A stretch of DNA of 64,000 nucleotides, taken from contig NZ_LWHM01000006.1 in NCBI RefSeq assembly GCF_001642735.1, positions 62,001 to 126,000 on the forward strand, read 5' to 3'. The notes under the pieces are model-generated. The model was not told the origin of the DNA. It saw nothing but the letters and a program-made list of their open reading frames with translations, and made no database searches. This document shows, in pieces, positions 43,260 through 51,600 of the stretch. Made by a program: the position numbers and the translations under genes. Position 1 is the stretch's first letter. Each line of letters begins with the position of its first letter. Source of the stretch: Pseudohongiella nitratireducens (GTDB lineage Bacteria; Pseudomonadota; Gammaproteobacteria; Pseudomonadales; Pseudohongiellaceae).

Positions 43260-43781
43260 ATGCCAATAGATGACAACACAGATGCATTACCCGAGAGCAA
43301 ATCTGAGCGCAAACGCCAGATGACAGCACTGCAAACGCTCGGTGAAGACTTGCTGAAACTCAAACCGGCTCACTTGCAAAAAATGCCATTGTCAGACACG
43401 TTACGCGAAGCGATCTCAACCTATCACCGCCTGCCCAACCGTAATGAGGCCAAACGCCGACAGTTACAGTTCATTGGCAAAGTCATGCGTCATGAAGACC
43501 ATGATGCGATAAGAGGCGAACTCGATCGCTTGTTAACGCCGGACGCCAGACAGGCAGGCAGAAGCCGGGAAATCGAACGCTGGTGCCTTCGCTTAAGCGA
43601 AGGTGACGGCGACACCATTGAATCTTTCTTATCCGCATTTCCCAATGCAGAGAGGCAGCCGTTGCGGCAGCTGGTCAGGCGCCACCAACAGCAGCTATCC
43701 AGTGAGACCGGCAGTGACGATGCCGTGAAGAAATCGCGACGCCAGCTGCTTAACTACCTTGGCGAACACATCAACACCTGA
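43260..43781 (+). CDS. darP: Ribosome-associated protein DarP (YjgA, DUF615)
   Basis: 173-residue DUF615 protein that in E. coli helps late 50S subunit assembly. Family signature: SERKRQMTALQTLGEDLLKL, LSDTLREAI and NEAKRRQLQFIGKVMR. The frame is open into ptsO, but the ATG at 43260 follows AGGGA by 6 bases. It is the last gene of the rpoN cluster; the LysR gene faces it. Confidence 0.94.
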   Translation: MPIDDNTDALPESKSERKRQMTALQTLGEDLLKLKPAHLQKMPLSDTLREAISTYHRLPNRNEAKRRQLQFIGKVMRHEDHDAIRGELDRLLTPDARQAGRSREIERWCLRLSEGDGDTIESFLSAFPNAERQPLRQLVRRHQQQLSSETGSDDAVKKSRRQLLNYLGEHINT

Positions 43782-43802
43782 TTTCCCCCTGGTTACACCC
43801 TT

Positions 43803-43840
43803 TAAGCTGAGCGGCTCTTTCCTCTAAGCTGAACGGCTCT
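43803..43840. repeat. Imperfect direct repeat, two 16-base units
   Basis: TAAGCTGAGCGGCTCT (43803-43818) is repeated as TAAGCTGAACGGCTCT (43825-43840), one mismatch, 22-base period. It fills the space between the convergent darP and LysR stops; the second copy overlaps the LysR stop codon. Function unknown. Confidence 0.7.
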
Positions 43841-44762
43841 ATTCCCCGTCAGCAACTGGGCGGTTACCTGGAAACAGCCGCAGCAATGTTTCTCGCAACC
43901 AGCGATGAGAGGGATCACTGTCTGACTGACGATGCCAGTAAAGGTGCAAGTCCAGCGGCGGCATATCAAAGGGCAGCGGCTGTATTGACAGCTCAAACTG
44001 TTCAGCGAGAAAACGAGGGGCTGTCAGAATCAGGTCTGTTTCCCGTAACACCTCTGTTGCCACACGATAGTGCTGCACACGCAGTTGAATTTTCCTTTCC
44101 TGTTGCTGCCTTAAAAGTGCCATATCTACCTGACCGAGCCCTTTACGACGGCTGGAAACATGAATATGGGGATACTCAAGATAGCTCTCCAGCGTCAGTT
44201 GATCGCCACTCAAGGGATGATCTGGTCGGGTGGCACAGACATACTGATCACGCATGAGAGACTGGTGAGCAATCTGGGAATCCTCAATGAGGGGAACATC
44301 GATCGCAAAATCCAGCTCTCCACGCGCCAATGCTCTGACCAGTTCATGGCGTTTGGTGTAGTAGCTTTGCAAACCCAGCCCCGGAGCGTGCTTTTCAAAA
44401 TACGGAAACAGTCGGGGCAGCAGCACAGCCTCTGCCAGATCCGTCATACTGAAGTGATAAGTACGTTCCGCCTGCGTGGGTACGAATTCCTCTCGCTCGA
44501 GCACACTGGCGTTCAGCATGCCTAGCGCCATGGTGACATTCTGGGCTATTCCGTCGGCAACCGGGGTGGGTAACATGCCTTTGGAAGTACGGACAAATAA
44601 CTCATCATTGAAGACCCGGCGTAACCGCGACAATGCATTGCTCACTGCTGGCTGAGTGATCGCCAGGATCTTGGCAGCCTCGGTCAGATTGCGTTCCTTA
44701 TAGATGGTGTCGAATACCAGGAACAGATTTAAATCCAGCTTTTTCAGAACACACCTCGACAA
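43839..44762 (-). CDS. LysR-family transcriptional regulator
   Basis: 307-residue LTTR: N-terminal winged HTH (LNLFLVFDTIYKERNLTEAAKILAITQPAVSNALSRLRRVFNDELFVR) and a C-terminal substrate-binding domain (from about 95). The target and inducer are unknown. No ATG or GTG start is available: an in-frame stop lies directly before the TTG at 44762, and the only other nearby choice is the CTG at 44747, 4 bases after GAGGTG. A palindrome with an LTTR-box look sits between this gene and the divergent phosphatase, so self-regulation and control of the neighbour are likely. Confidence 0.9.
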   Translation of the reverse strand: MSRCVLKKLDLNLFLVFDTIYKERNLTEAAKILAITQPAVSNALSRLRRVFNDELFVRTSKGMLPTPVADGIAQNVTMALGMLNASVLEREEFVPTQAERTYHFSMTDLAEAVLLPRLFPYFEKHAPGLGLQSYYTKRHELVRALARGELDFAIDVPLIEDSQIAHQSLMRDQYVCATRPDHPLSGDQLTLESYLEYPHIHVSSRRKGLGQVDMALLRQQQERKIQLRVQHYRVATEVLRETDLILTAPRFLAEQFELSIQPLPFDMPPLDLHLYWHRQSDSDPSHRWLRETLLRLFPGNRPVADGE

Positions 44763-44782
44763 TCAATCTTCATGATTTTTTT

Positions 44783-44836
44783 TACTATTATTCCTATGAA
44801 TAGTAATGAATTTACAGAATAATACAAACGTATAAT
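44783..44836. promoter_or_regulatory. LTTR-type operator and -10 box between divergent genes
   Basis: TACTATT-N9-AATAGTA (44783-44805) is a perfect 7-base inverted repeat with the T-N11-A form of LysR sites. A consensus TATAAT (44831-44836) lies 29 bases before the plus-strand phosphatase. A good -35 is not clear, which fits an activated promoter. Confidence 0.55.
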
Positions 44837-44864
44837 ACGAGTGATTTCAAAATCAGGAAGGGAA

Positions 44865-45575
44865 ATGGGACAACTGTACTTGGTCAGACACGGTCAGGCA
44901 TCTTTTGGTAAAGCCAACTATGATGAACTTTCCAGGTTAGGCGAACAACAGGCGTATTGGCTGGGGGAATACTTTCAATCACTGTCACTGAATTTCGACC
45001 GGGTGGTAACCGGGACATTGCAGCGACAGCAAGATACTGCCAAACATCTTTTGCGGGGAGCCCGGCAGGATCTGCCTGTATCCACAGACCCCGGTTTCAA
45101 TGAATTTGACTTCAAAACTGTTGCATCCGTTTACTGCCATGCGGCTGGCATTGAACTGCCCTCCACACGACACGGCGGTAAACTTTTCTTTCAAATGCTA
45201 CGGCAAGCCATCCTGGCCTGGTCAGCCGGAGAACTTCACGCCAGTGCTGAGGATACCGCCTCGTGTTTCGCCAGACAGCAAGGGCTGGAAACCTGGCCTG
45301 ACTTCAATCAACGAGTCGCAGATGCCATGAACACCATCATCGCTAACGAAGCACATGAGAACGTCCTGGTCGTCAGTTCTGGCGGGGCAATGGCACTGGC
45401 GGTTTCACAAATCCTTGGATGTGATGTGGAAAAGATGATCGATTTAAACATGCAGACACGCAACACCGGGTACCATCAGCTGTTTTTCAATCAGCGCGGA
45501 TATCAGCTTTCCTCATTCAATGCCCTGCCACACCTGATGCGCGAGGACCGCCTGGCTCACCTCAGTTACACGTAG
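44865..45575 (+). CDS. Histidine phosphatase family protein
   Basis: 236-residue phosphoglycerate-mutase-like phosphatase. The catalytic motif is YLVRHGQASFG at the N-terminus (RHG), with the second histidine in VLVVSSGGAM lacking the usual GH pair, where S replaces H (family often VSHGG). The substrate is unknown. The ATG at 44865 follows AGGAAGGGA closely. Divergent from the LysR gene, which probably regulates it. Confidence 0.85.
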   Translation: MGQLYLVRHGQASFGKANYDELSRLGEQQAYWLGEYFQSLSLNFDRVVTGTLQRQQDTAKHLLRGARQDLPVSTDPGFNEFDFKTVASVYCHAAGIELPSTRHGGKLFFQMLRQAILAWSAGELHASAEDTASCFARQQGLETWPDFNQRVADAMNTIIANEAHENVLVVSSGGAMALAVSQILGCDVEKMIDLNMQTRNTGYHQLFFNQRGYQLSSFNALPHLMREDRLAHLSYT

Positions 45576-45726
45576 CAAGCATCGTTACACGCCGCTACCA
45601 TCATCGCCCCCTGCAGACCATTAAACGCCCAGCAAGACCCGACTGTCTTTAAATATCTGTCGCTGGTAGCCAGCCGGAACTGGCCAGTGCTACTATCGAG
45701 CCAATAATAAAAATGAGGACTCGGGT

Positions 45727-46059
45727 ATGCAGGATAAGTATGCACGTGAATACTGGCGGGCCAACATCCGCTTATTGATGATATTGCTCTCCATCTGGTT
45801 TTTCATTTCCTATCTCTGCGGCATTGTTTTAGCAGACTGGCTCGACAACATCCGTATCGGTGGTTTTAAACTGGGGTTCTGGATCGCACAACAAGGCGCC
45901 ATTTACGTCTTCATTGCGCTGATTCTTGTGTATGTCAAAGCCATGGACAAGCTTGACAGCCAGTACCGCGACCACCATCCCTCATCGCCTGAACAAAGCC
46001 CTGAAGACAGTAGTAATGACGCTGGCGACGACTCTGAAATCACAGGGGGTCGTGAATGA
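45727..46059 (+). CDS. DUF4212 small membrane subunit of sodium/solute symporter
   Basis: 110-residue protein with two membrane segments (about 15-37 and 50-75) and a hydrophilic acidic tail. YWRANIRLLMILLSIWFFISYLCGIVL and the GFKLGFWIAQQGAIYVFIALILVYV stretch are typical of DUF4212 proteins, which are nearly always encoded directly before a symporter of the VC_2705 subfamily, as here. The stop overlaps the symporter start by 4 bases, so a two-subunit carrier is likely. Confidence 0.92.
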   Translation: MQDKYAREYWRANIRLLMILLSIWFFISYLCGIVLADWLDNIRIGGFKLGFWIAQQGAIYVFIALILVYVKAMDKLDSQYRDHHPSSPEQSPEDSSNDAGDDSEITGGRE

Positions 46060-47738
46060 TGACTGTACAGCTTTGGACCTACCTGTTTGTTGCTCTCTCT
46101 TTTGGACTCTATATCGGCATTGCCATCTGGTCTCGGGCCGGTTCCACCAACGATTTTTATGTTGCCGGCAGCGGTGTTTCCCCGCTGGCCAATGGCATGG
46201 CCACGGCTGCTGACTGGATGTCAGCGGCCTCGTTCATCTCTATGGCAGGACTGATTTCCTTTCTTGGGAGAGACGGCTCTTTTTACCTGATGGGCTGGAC
46301 CGGTGGTTATGTATTGCTGGCTTTGTTGCTTGCCCCCTACTTGCGTAAATTTGGTCAGTACACGGTACCCGACTTTATCGGTGACCGTTATTACTCCCGC
46401 AGCGCCAGGCTCGTCGCTGTGGTCTGTGCCATTACCGTCTCTTTCGTCTATGTCTGCGGACAGATGCAGGGAGCCGGGATTGTGTTCTCACGCTTCCTTG
46501 AAGTCGACATCACAACTGGTGTCTTTATCGGCATGGGTATCGTATTTTTTTACGCCGTGCTGGGCGGCATGAAAGGCATTACCTATACGCAGGTCGCACA
46601 ATATTGCGTACTGATATTTGCCTACCTGGTTCCTGCTATTTTTATTTCCATGATGATGACCGGCAACCCGATTCCACAACTTGGATTTGGGTCTGAGCTG
46701 AACGCCGATTATGGCGGCGGCTATTTGCTGGACAGGCTGGACAACCTTAGCGCCGAGCTGGGGCTGGCTCCGTATACCGAAGGACAACGAAGCACCCAGG
46801 ATGTCTTTTTCATCACCGCTGCGCTGATGTTTGGCACCGCTGGCCTGCCGCATGTGATTATTCGCTTCTTCACCGTGCCGGGTGTGCGAGCAGCCCGCAA
46901 ATCAGCCGCATACGCCCTGATCTTTATTGCCCTTTTATATACTACGGCACCCGCAATTGCGGCCTTCGCAAAAACCAATTTGCTGACCACTGTCAGCAAC
47001 ACGGAATATCAGGCACTACCGGAGTGGTTTTACACCTGGGAGCAGACAGGGTTGATCCAGTTCAGTGACCTGAACGGGGACGGGGCGGTGCAATATACCG
47101 GTGATGCGTCCACCAATGAGCTCACCGTGAACCGGGATATTATGGTCCTGGCCAACCCGGAGATTGCCGGATTGCCCGACTGGGTCATTGCGCTTGTCGC
47201 CGCTGGTGCTCTGGCAGCTGCCTTGTCGACGGCTGCCGGGCTGCTGCTGGTGATTTCGACGGCAGTCTCCCATGATTTACTCAAACGCAGCCTGATGCCG
47301 GGAATTACAGAAAAACAGGAGCTGCTCTTTGCCCGCATTGCCATATTCATTGCGATCCTGATAGCAGGTTACTTCGGCATAAACCCGCCAGGCTTTGTCG
47401 CCGAAGTCGTCGCCTTTGCCTTTGGCCTGGCAGCAGCGTCTTTCTTCCCGGCCATCGTTACCGGTATCTTTTTTCAACGCATGAACCGGCAAGGCGCAAT
47501 ATCAGGCATGGTGGCCGGCTTCCTGTTTACTTCAGGCTATATTGCCTACTTCAAACTCATTGCCCCAGAATCCAACTCAGCCGAACACTGGTTATTCGGG
47601 ATATCACCCGAAGGAATCGGTGCGCTGGGGATGTTATTGAACATGCTCGTGGCATTGATTGTTTGCAGGCTATATGCGGCACCACCGCAACACATCCGGG
47701 AGCTGGTAGACAGTATACGGACCCCCGGGGACCGCTAA
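46056..47738 (+). CDS. Sodium:solute symporter family protein (VC_2705 subfamily)
   Basis: 560-residue SSS-family transporter with about thirteen membrane segments. Family motifs are FYVAGSGVSPLANGMATAADWMSAASFISMAG near the N-terminus, GYVLLALLLAPYLRKFGQYTVPDF, and ALAAALSTAAGLLLVISTAVSHDL with the sodium-site serines. Relatives carry acetate and similar small organic acids, but the substrate cannot be told here. A DUF4212 partner is encoded immediately upstream. A terminator follows within the start of the convergent mrp gene. Confidence 0.93.
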   Translation: MMTVQLWTYLFVALSFGLYIGIAIWSRAGSTNDFYVAGSGVSPLANGMATAADWMSAASFISMAGLISFLGRDGSFYLMGWTGGYVLLALLLAPYLRKFGQYTVPDFIGDRYYSRSARLVAVVCAITVSFVYVCGQMQGAGIVFSRFLEVDITTGVFIGMGIVFFYAVLGGMKGITYTQVAQYCVLIFAYLVPAIFISMMMTGNPIPQLGFGSELNADYGGGYLLDRLDNLSAELGLAPYTEGQRSTQDVFFITAALMFGTAGLPHVIIRFFTVPGVRAARKSAAYALIFIALLYTTAPAIAAFAKTNLLTTVSNTEYQALPEWFYTWEQTGLIQFSDLNGDGAVQYTGDASTNELTVNRDIMVLANPEIAGLPDWVIALVAAGALAAALSTAAGLLLVISTAVSHDLLKRSLMPGITEKQELLFARIAIFIAILIAGYFGINPPGFVAEVVAFAFGLAAASFFPAIVTGIFFQRMNRQGAISGMVAGFLFTSGYIAYFKLIAPESNSAEHWLFGISPEGIGALGMLLNMLVALIVCRLYAAPPQHIRELVDSIRTPGDR

Positions 47739-47754
47739 GCCGGTACTACCCGAC

Positions 47755-47805
47755 AGGGCCAAACCGATACTCAGTCATCACTGATATGCAGATTTGGCCC
47801 TTTTT
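47755..47805 (+). terminator. Terminator after the symporter, inside the mrp 3' end
   Basis: AGGGCCAAA (47755-47763) pairs with TTTGGCCCT (47793-47801), followed by four T; an inner TCAGT/ACTGA stem shortens the loop. It lies across the last codons of the convergent mrp gene and fits termination of the plus-strand symporter message. Confidence 0.65.
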
Positions 47806-48595
47806 GCTGGCCTGTTGACGCTAGCCGCTCAACCTGACCGACCAATGCCGCAGCAGCATCCCTGTAACAGCGTGCCGCATGACTTTCCGGCGCCGCCAAC
47901 ACAACAGGGGTGCCGGCATCGCCTTGATGGCGAATACTGACATCCAACGGCAAATGCCCAATCACCTCGGCCCCGTATCTGGCAGCCAGCAACTCTCCAC
48001 CGCCTTCGCCAAAAATATGCGATTCATGTCCGCATTCACTGCAAACATGCAGGCTCATATTCTCGATCACACCCAATACCGGCACACTGACTTTTTCGAA
48101 CATCCGTATCGCTTTTTCTGCATCCAGCAAGGCAATATCCTGCGGCGTGGTAACAATAACCGCTCCCGTCAAACGGACCTGCTGAGAAAGACTTAACTGG
48201 ATATCACCGGTGCCCGGCGGCAAGTCGACAATGAGAAAGTCCAGCTCCCCCCAGCGGGTTTGTGTCAATATCTGCTGAAAAGCACCCACTATCATTGGCG
48301 CACGCCAGACCATCGCGGTATCACGATCAGCCAGGTAGCCGATAGAAGCCGTGGCCAGCCCGTGCGCCATAATAGGCTCAATTTCCTTCTTGTCGACCAC
48401 AGTGGGTCGGGTGCCTTCAGGAACGCCCAGCATTGCAGGCAAACTGGGGCCATAAATATCAGCATCCAGCAAGCCCACCCGAAACCCTGACTGCTGCAAG
48501 GCAACCGCCAGATTGGTGGCGGTAGTTGATTTACCGACCCCTCCTTTCCCCGATGCTATGCAGACAATATGCGATATACCCGCCAAATGACTCAA
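47771..48595 (-). CDS. mrp: Mrp/ApbC family iron-sulfur carrier ATPase
   Basis: P-loop ATPase that holds and transfers iron-sulfur clusters. The 274-residue protein has the deviant Walker A GKGGVGKS (16-23), LLDADIYGPSLPAMLG, FLIVDLPPGTGDIQLSL, and the CSECG (CxxC) cluster site. It begins almost at the P-loop and lacks the N-terminal DUF59 (MIP18) domain of about 90 residues found in many Mrp proteins; the E. coli protein is about 369 long. No upstream in-frame extension coding for that domain was seen. Confidence 0.94.
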   Translation of the reverse strand: MSHLAGISHIVCIASGKGGVGKSTTATNLAVALQQSGFRVGLLDADIYGPSLPAMLGVPEGTRPTVVDKKEIEPIMAHGLATASIGYLADRDTAMVWRAPMIVGAFQQILTQTRWGELDFLIVDLPPGTGDIQLSLSQQVRLTGAVIVTTPQDIALLDAEKAIRMFEKVSVPVLGVIENMSLHVCSECGHESHIFGEGGGELLAARYGAEVIGHLPLDVSIRHQGDAGTPVVLAAPESHAARCYRDAAAALVGQVERLASTGQQKGPNLHISDD

Positions 48596-48772
48596 AATAC
48601 TTTCTCCCAGAATGACTTTTTGTCATTATCGCTTACAGTCAGCCTTTGTTTGAAGGACTGTCTGCTGAAGTGGCGAATCTGTCGTTTATTTCAGGTATAC
48701 TGAACTCAGTTATTCGACACCATGAATATCTGATTTATGGTGTTCATCAACGACTGCAAGATTGGCATGATT

Positions 48773-49426
48773 ATGAAAACTGCTGTCATGACATATTCGG
48801 ATACAAACGCGCCTTGCGTTAACAGGCAAGCCAGCTGGAGTGCAGTATTGCTGTCCGGTCTGTTCAGCTTATGTTTATGTGCTGGCAATGTTGCAGCTGA
48901 AGAGCCCGCATCGCTGGAGGATACCGCTGACAGTTCATCTGACCCGCTGACCCAGGCTCAGCGCAGTTTTGAGCACCCGGTGAAGTATGCTATCTATTCC
49001 GCCGCCTGGTATATGAACAGCAATGCCGGCTTGCAAATTATTGCCCACAATGAGGGCGACTCTGCTTACCGGCTTGAAAAAGTGGTATTTGCGGACGAAT
49101 CTGGCTCCATGTCAGATACCGAGATAGAACTTGACCTGGAAATCCCTGCTCATGGCTGGGCGGATACACAACTCCCCTATGTTGACCTGTTGAACGGCAA
49201 CGAGTGTGTCAGCAACACCATGGATGAAGACTGGAAGCTGGTCGAGATTTCAAATTACACGCTGAACCCCTCAGTACGGGGACTCATCATTGAGGATACG
49301 CGCTCTTTCCGGATTTTTCAGTGTGTCCGCAGTGTGCAGTCCTACTGGCAAGATGCCGACTCACAAGATACGGTGATGCGCCAGCAATGGTTGATGTACC
49401 ACTTTGAACGCCTGCCGATCTACTAG
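48773..49426 (+). CDS. Exported protein of unknown function
   Basis: 217-residue protein with a signal peptide (hydrophobic stretch WSAVLLSGLFSLCLCAGNVAAEE, cleavage after VAA about residue 41) and a mature part rich in acidic residues. Two cysteines in the mature region (NECVSN and FQCVRS) could form a disulfide. I do not recognise a family. Starts at one of two close ATGs (48767 or 48773). Just upstream is an ACACCAT/ATGGTGT inverted repeat (48717-48743). Convergent with the next, coiled-coil gene. Confidence 0.75.
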   Translation: MKTAVMTYSDTNAPCVNRQASWSAVLLSGLFSLCLCAGNVAAEEPASLEDTADSSSDPLTQAQRSFEHPVKYAIYSAAWYMNSNAGLQIIAHNEGDSAYRLEKVVFADESGSMSDTEIELDLEIPAHGWADTQLPYVDLLNGNECVSNTMDEDWKLVEISNYTLNPSVRGLIIEDTRSFRIFQCVRSVQSYWQDADSQDTVMRQQWLMYHFERLPIY

Positions 49427-49469
49427 ACGCCTGCCAATTCACTACTAGCCAGTCGTGCGTATGGTTCTG

Positions 49470-50093
49470 TCACTGAGACCGGGATTGTGCTGCGTTAATC
49501 AACTGGTTCGTTCGAGACTCAAGTTCAGATAAACGGGCCTTGTTCAGTGGCGCTATCGGCTCACCACTGGTATCTACGTTGTCATATTTCTCTTGCTCAA
49601 CATTCAGCGCCCGAAGCAGGTCTTCTGCTGCCATCACCGCATCACGTAAACGTGCATTGGTCTCTTCCTGCTCAGCAATCATGGCATCATAGGAAGCAAT
49701 CTGCGTCTCCAGTTCGTTAATTCTTTCTTCCTGGGCAGCGATTCGGGCTTCCTGTTCGGCACGGGCTTGTTGCCTGCGCCGACGCTCCTCTGCCTCACGC
49801 CGCGCCTGTGCCGCCTCACGCTCGGCCTGTTCTCTGGCAGCTTCTGCAGCTGCCTCCTCACGGGCCAGGCGGTCAACTTCAGCCTGCAGGACTCTTTCCC
49901 GTCTCTCAGCTTGTTGTCGAGCCTCTTCTGCCGCCATACGCTCTGCCTCAGCCTGCTCCACCTGCGCCTGCATCGTTTCAGCAGCCTGAGTTTGTGACGC
50001 GGATGGCCCAACGTCGGACTGAGTACCGGCACAGGATGCCAACACCAAGGCAGAAACCAGGGCCATACCGAACCTTGTCTGGCGAGCCGCCAT
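49470..50093 (-). CDS. Putative coiled-coil lipoprotein of unknown function
   Basis: 207-residue product with a lipobox LVLASC (C near residue 21) and then about 100 residues of nearly continuous E/A/R/Q coiled coil, followed by a more globular end (ELETQIASYDAMIAEQEETNARL). The shape recalls Pal- or TolA-like murein-spanning lipoproteins, but no OmpA domain is present. The frame opens at 50186; the ATG at 50093 is chosen because it puts the lipobox near the N-terminus, though without a clear ribosome site. Confidence 0.7.
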   Translation of the reverse strand: MAARQTRFGMALVSALVLASCAGTQSDVGPSASQTQAAETMQAQVEQAEAERMAAEEARQQAERRERVLQAEVDRLAREEAAAEAAREQAEREAAQARREAEERRRRQQARAEQEARIAAQEERINELETQIASYDAMIAEQEETNARLRDAVMAAEDLLRALNVEQEKYDNVDTSGEPIAPLNKARLSELESRTNQLINAAQSRSQ

Positions 50094-50277
50094 GTTTTGT
50101 GCCAACCATAACCGAGGCTTGAGCATTTGATTAATCTGGCTCTTTCCCATGCTTTCTGTCACCAATTGGCGAATTTTCACCCTCATATCCCCAGTCTGAC
50201 TCTATTTTTCGTCGCACATACTTTATAATTCCTGCGCATCGCTGTCGACCGTTTGGTACCCGAATATTCAACATCCT

Positions 50278-51597
50278 ATGGCAACATACCTAACATCGAA
50301 GCGCACCCTGCTGCTGATACCACTCATCGTGCTGACAGTGCTGGTTGTCGCTATTTTTGACACTCAGCCCAGTGTCGAAAGTCTAGCACCTTTTGATACA
50401 GCAGAAATCAGGGAAATCGAACAGATCATCGCCGATAACAGTCCGGCTTATGGGCAGCAGTCGGAAAGCGACCTGAGCCTGGACTCCGACTCACTAAATC
50501 TACTCACTAATTTTGCCTTGCAACAGATACAGACGCTCAAAGGTTCAGCAATCCGCTTTACCATTGACGAAGACACAGCCAATACCCGGCTCGCCATCCC
50601 CCAGTCATTAGGCCCAGTGGATTTTTATCTGAACATCCGGGCCCGCTTCGCGCAACAGGATGGCAGAGCCCAGTTACAAAGCCTGCACTTCGGACAGTTG
50701 CCTGTGCCATTGATCGTGCAACGTTCAGTCGAAAAACTGGCAGGATTCCGTTTACAGGCAGCCAGCCCGGCAAGCCAGGAACTGGCCTCTCTGCGCACCA
50801 ATATTAAAGATTACCAGTTGAGAAACGACCGGCTGTACCTGAAAGTACAATGGGAACCGGAAACCCTTGAGCAAATACGCACCTACAGCCAGCAAATGCT
50901 GGTACCCCCTGAAGGCCAGCAACGCATTGTTGAGTATGTCCGTCAAATCAATCTCATAACCTCATCTCTGGAAGGTCAGCGACGAATCTCACTGGTGACG
51001 CTGCTGCCCGAGCTGTTCGCATTTGCTGCCCAGCGCAGTCATGACGATGCAGCACAGGAAAACCGTGCCCTGCTGCAAGCAATGTCCTTGTTTGTGACTG
51101 ATACACCACTAACCCAGGCCCTGTCCTCATCGGTATCGGTGGAAACACCCACCCTGCCCGCGATCAGGACCTCACTTTACCGCCGGGAAGACCTGAGCCA
51201 GCATTTCATCAACTCGGCGGCCATGGCTGCGTCTACCAACCCGGATGTTGCTGAGGTTTTGGCAAATAGCAAAGAAGTGTATGATGCGCGCTTGCGTTCT
51301 GGCTTTAGCTTTAGCGACCTGGCAGCTAACCTCGCAGGCGTTCGGCTCGGTGAGATAGCCGTGCATAACCAGGACTCAGCCTTATGGTTACAGTCCTATA
51401 TGCAGACATTAACAGAAGAGTCGCAACTGTTGCCGCGACCCAGAACCGATGCGGACGGACTTAGTGAATCGGATTTTGCAGAATCGTTTATTGATCGCAA
51501 CAGCCCTGTCTATCAACAGCGACTGCAAGAAATTGAAACCATGATCGACGCACTTCCTTTGTATCAGGAAGCACCAGAGAGACAGCCACAGGAATAA
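50278..51597 (+). CDS. Membrane-anchored protein of unknown function
   Basis: 439-residue protein with an N-terminal signal anchor (about 9-27) and a long extracytoplasmic domain. A conserved-looking stretch, RSGFSFSDLAANLAGVRLGE, lies near the C-terminus (about residue 340), and the N-terminal half has the alternating pattern of a beta-rich domain. I cannot assign a family. It ends 3 bases before the PLP-enzyme gene, so the two are probably one transcript, and it is divergent from the coiled-coil lipoprotein gene. Confidence 0.8.
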   Translation: MATYLTSKRTLLLIPLIVLTVLVVAIFDTQPSVESLAPFDTAEIREIEQIIADNSPAYGQQSESDLSLDSDSLNLLTNFALQQIQTLKGSAIRFTIDEDTANTRLAIPQSLGPVDFYLNIRARFAQQDGRAQLQSLHFGQLPVPLIVQRSVEKLAGFRLQAASPASQELASLRTNIKDYQLRNDRLYLKVQWEPETLEQIRTYSQQMLVPPEGQQRIVEYVRQINLITSSLEGQRRISLVTLLPELFAFAAQRSHDDAAQENRALLQAMSLFVTDTPLTQALSSSVSVETPTLPAIRTSLYRREDLSQHFINSAAMAASTNPDVAEVLANSKEVYDARLRSGFSFSDLAANLAGVRLGEIAVHNQDSALWLQSYMQTLTEESQLLPRPRTDADGLSESDFAESFIDRNSPVYQQRLQEIETMIDALPLYQEAPERQPQE

Positions 51598-51600
51598 ATC

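Noticed and set aside
43803-43840. Possible CRISPR or transposon end
   Set aside because: Only two copies with a 6-base gap and no cas or transposase gene nearby.
48706-48888. Minus-strand frame of 60 codons upstream of the exported protein
   Set aside because: It overlaps the start and signal peptide of the plus-strand gene and has no ribosome site.
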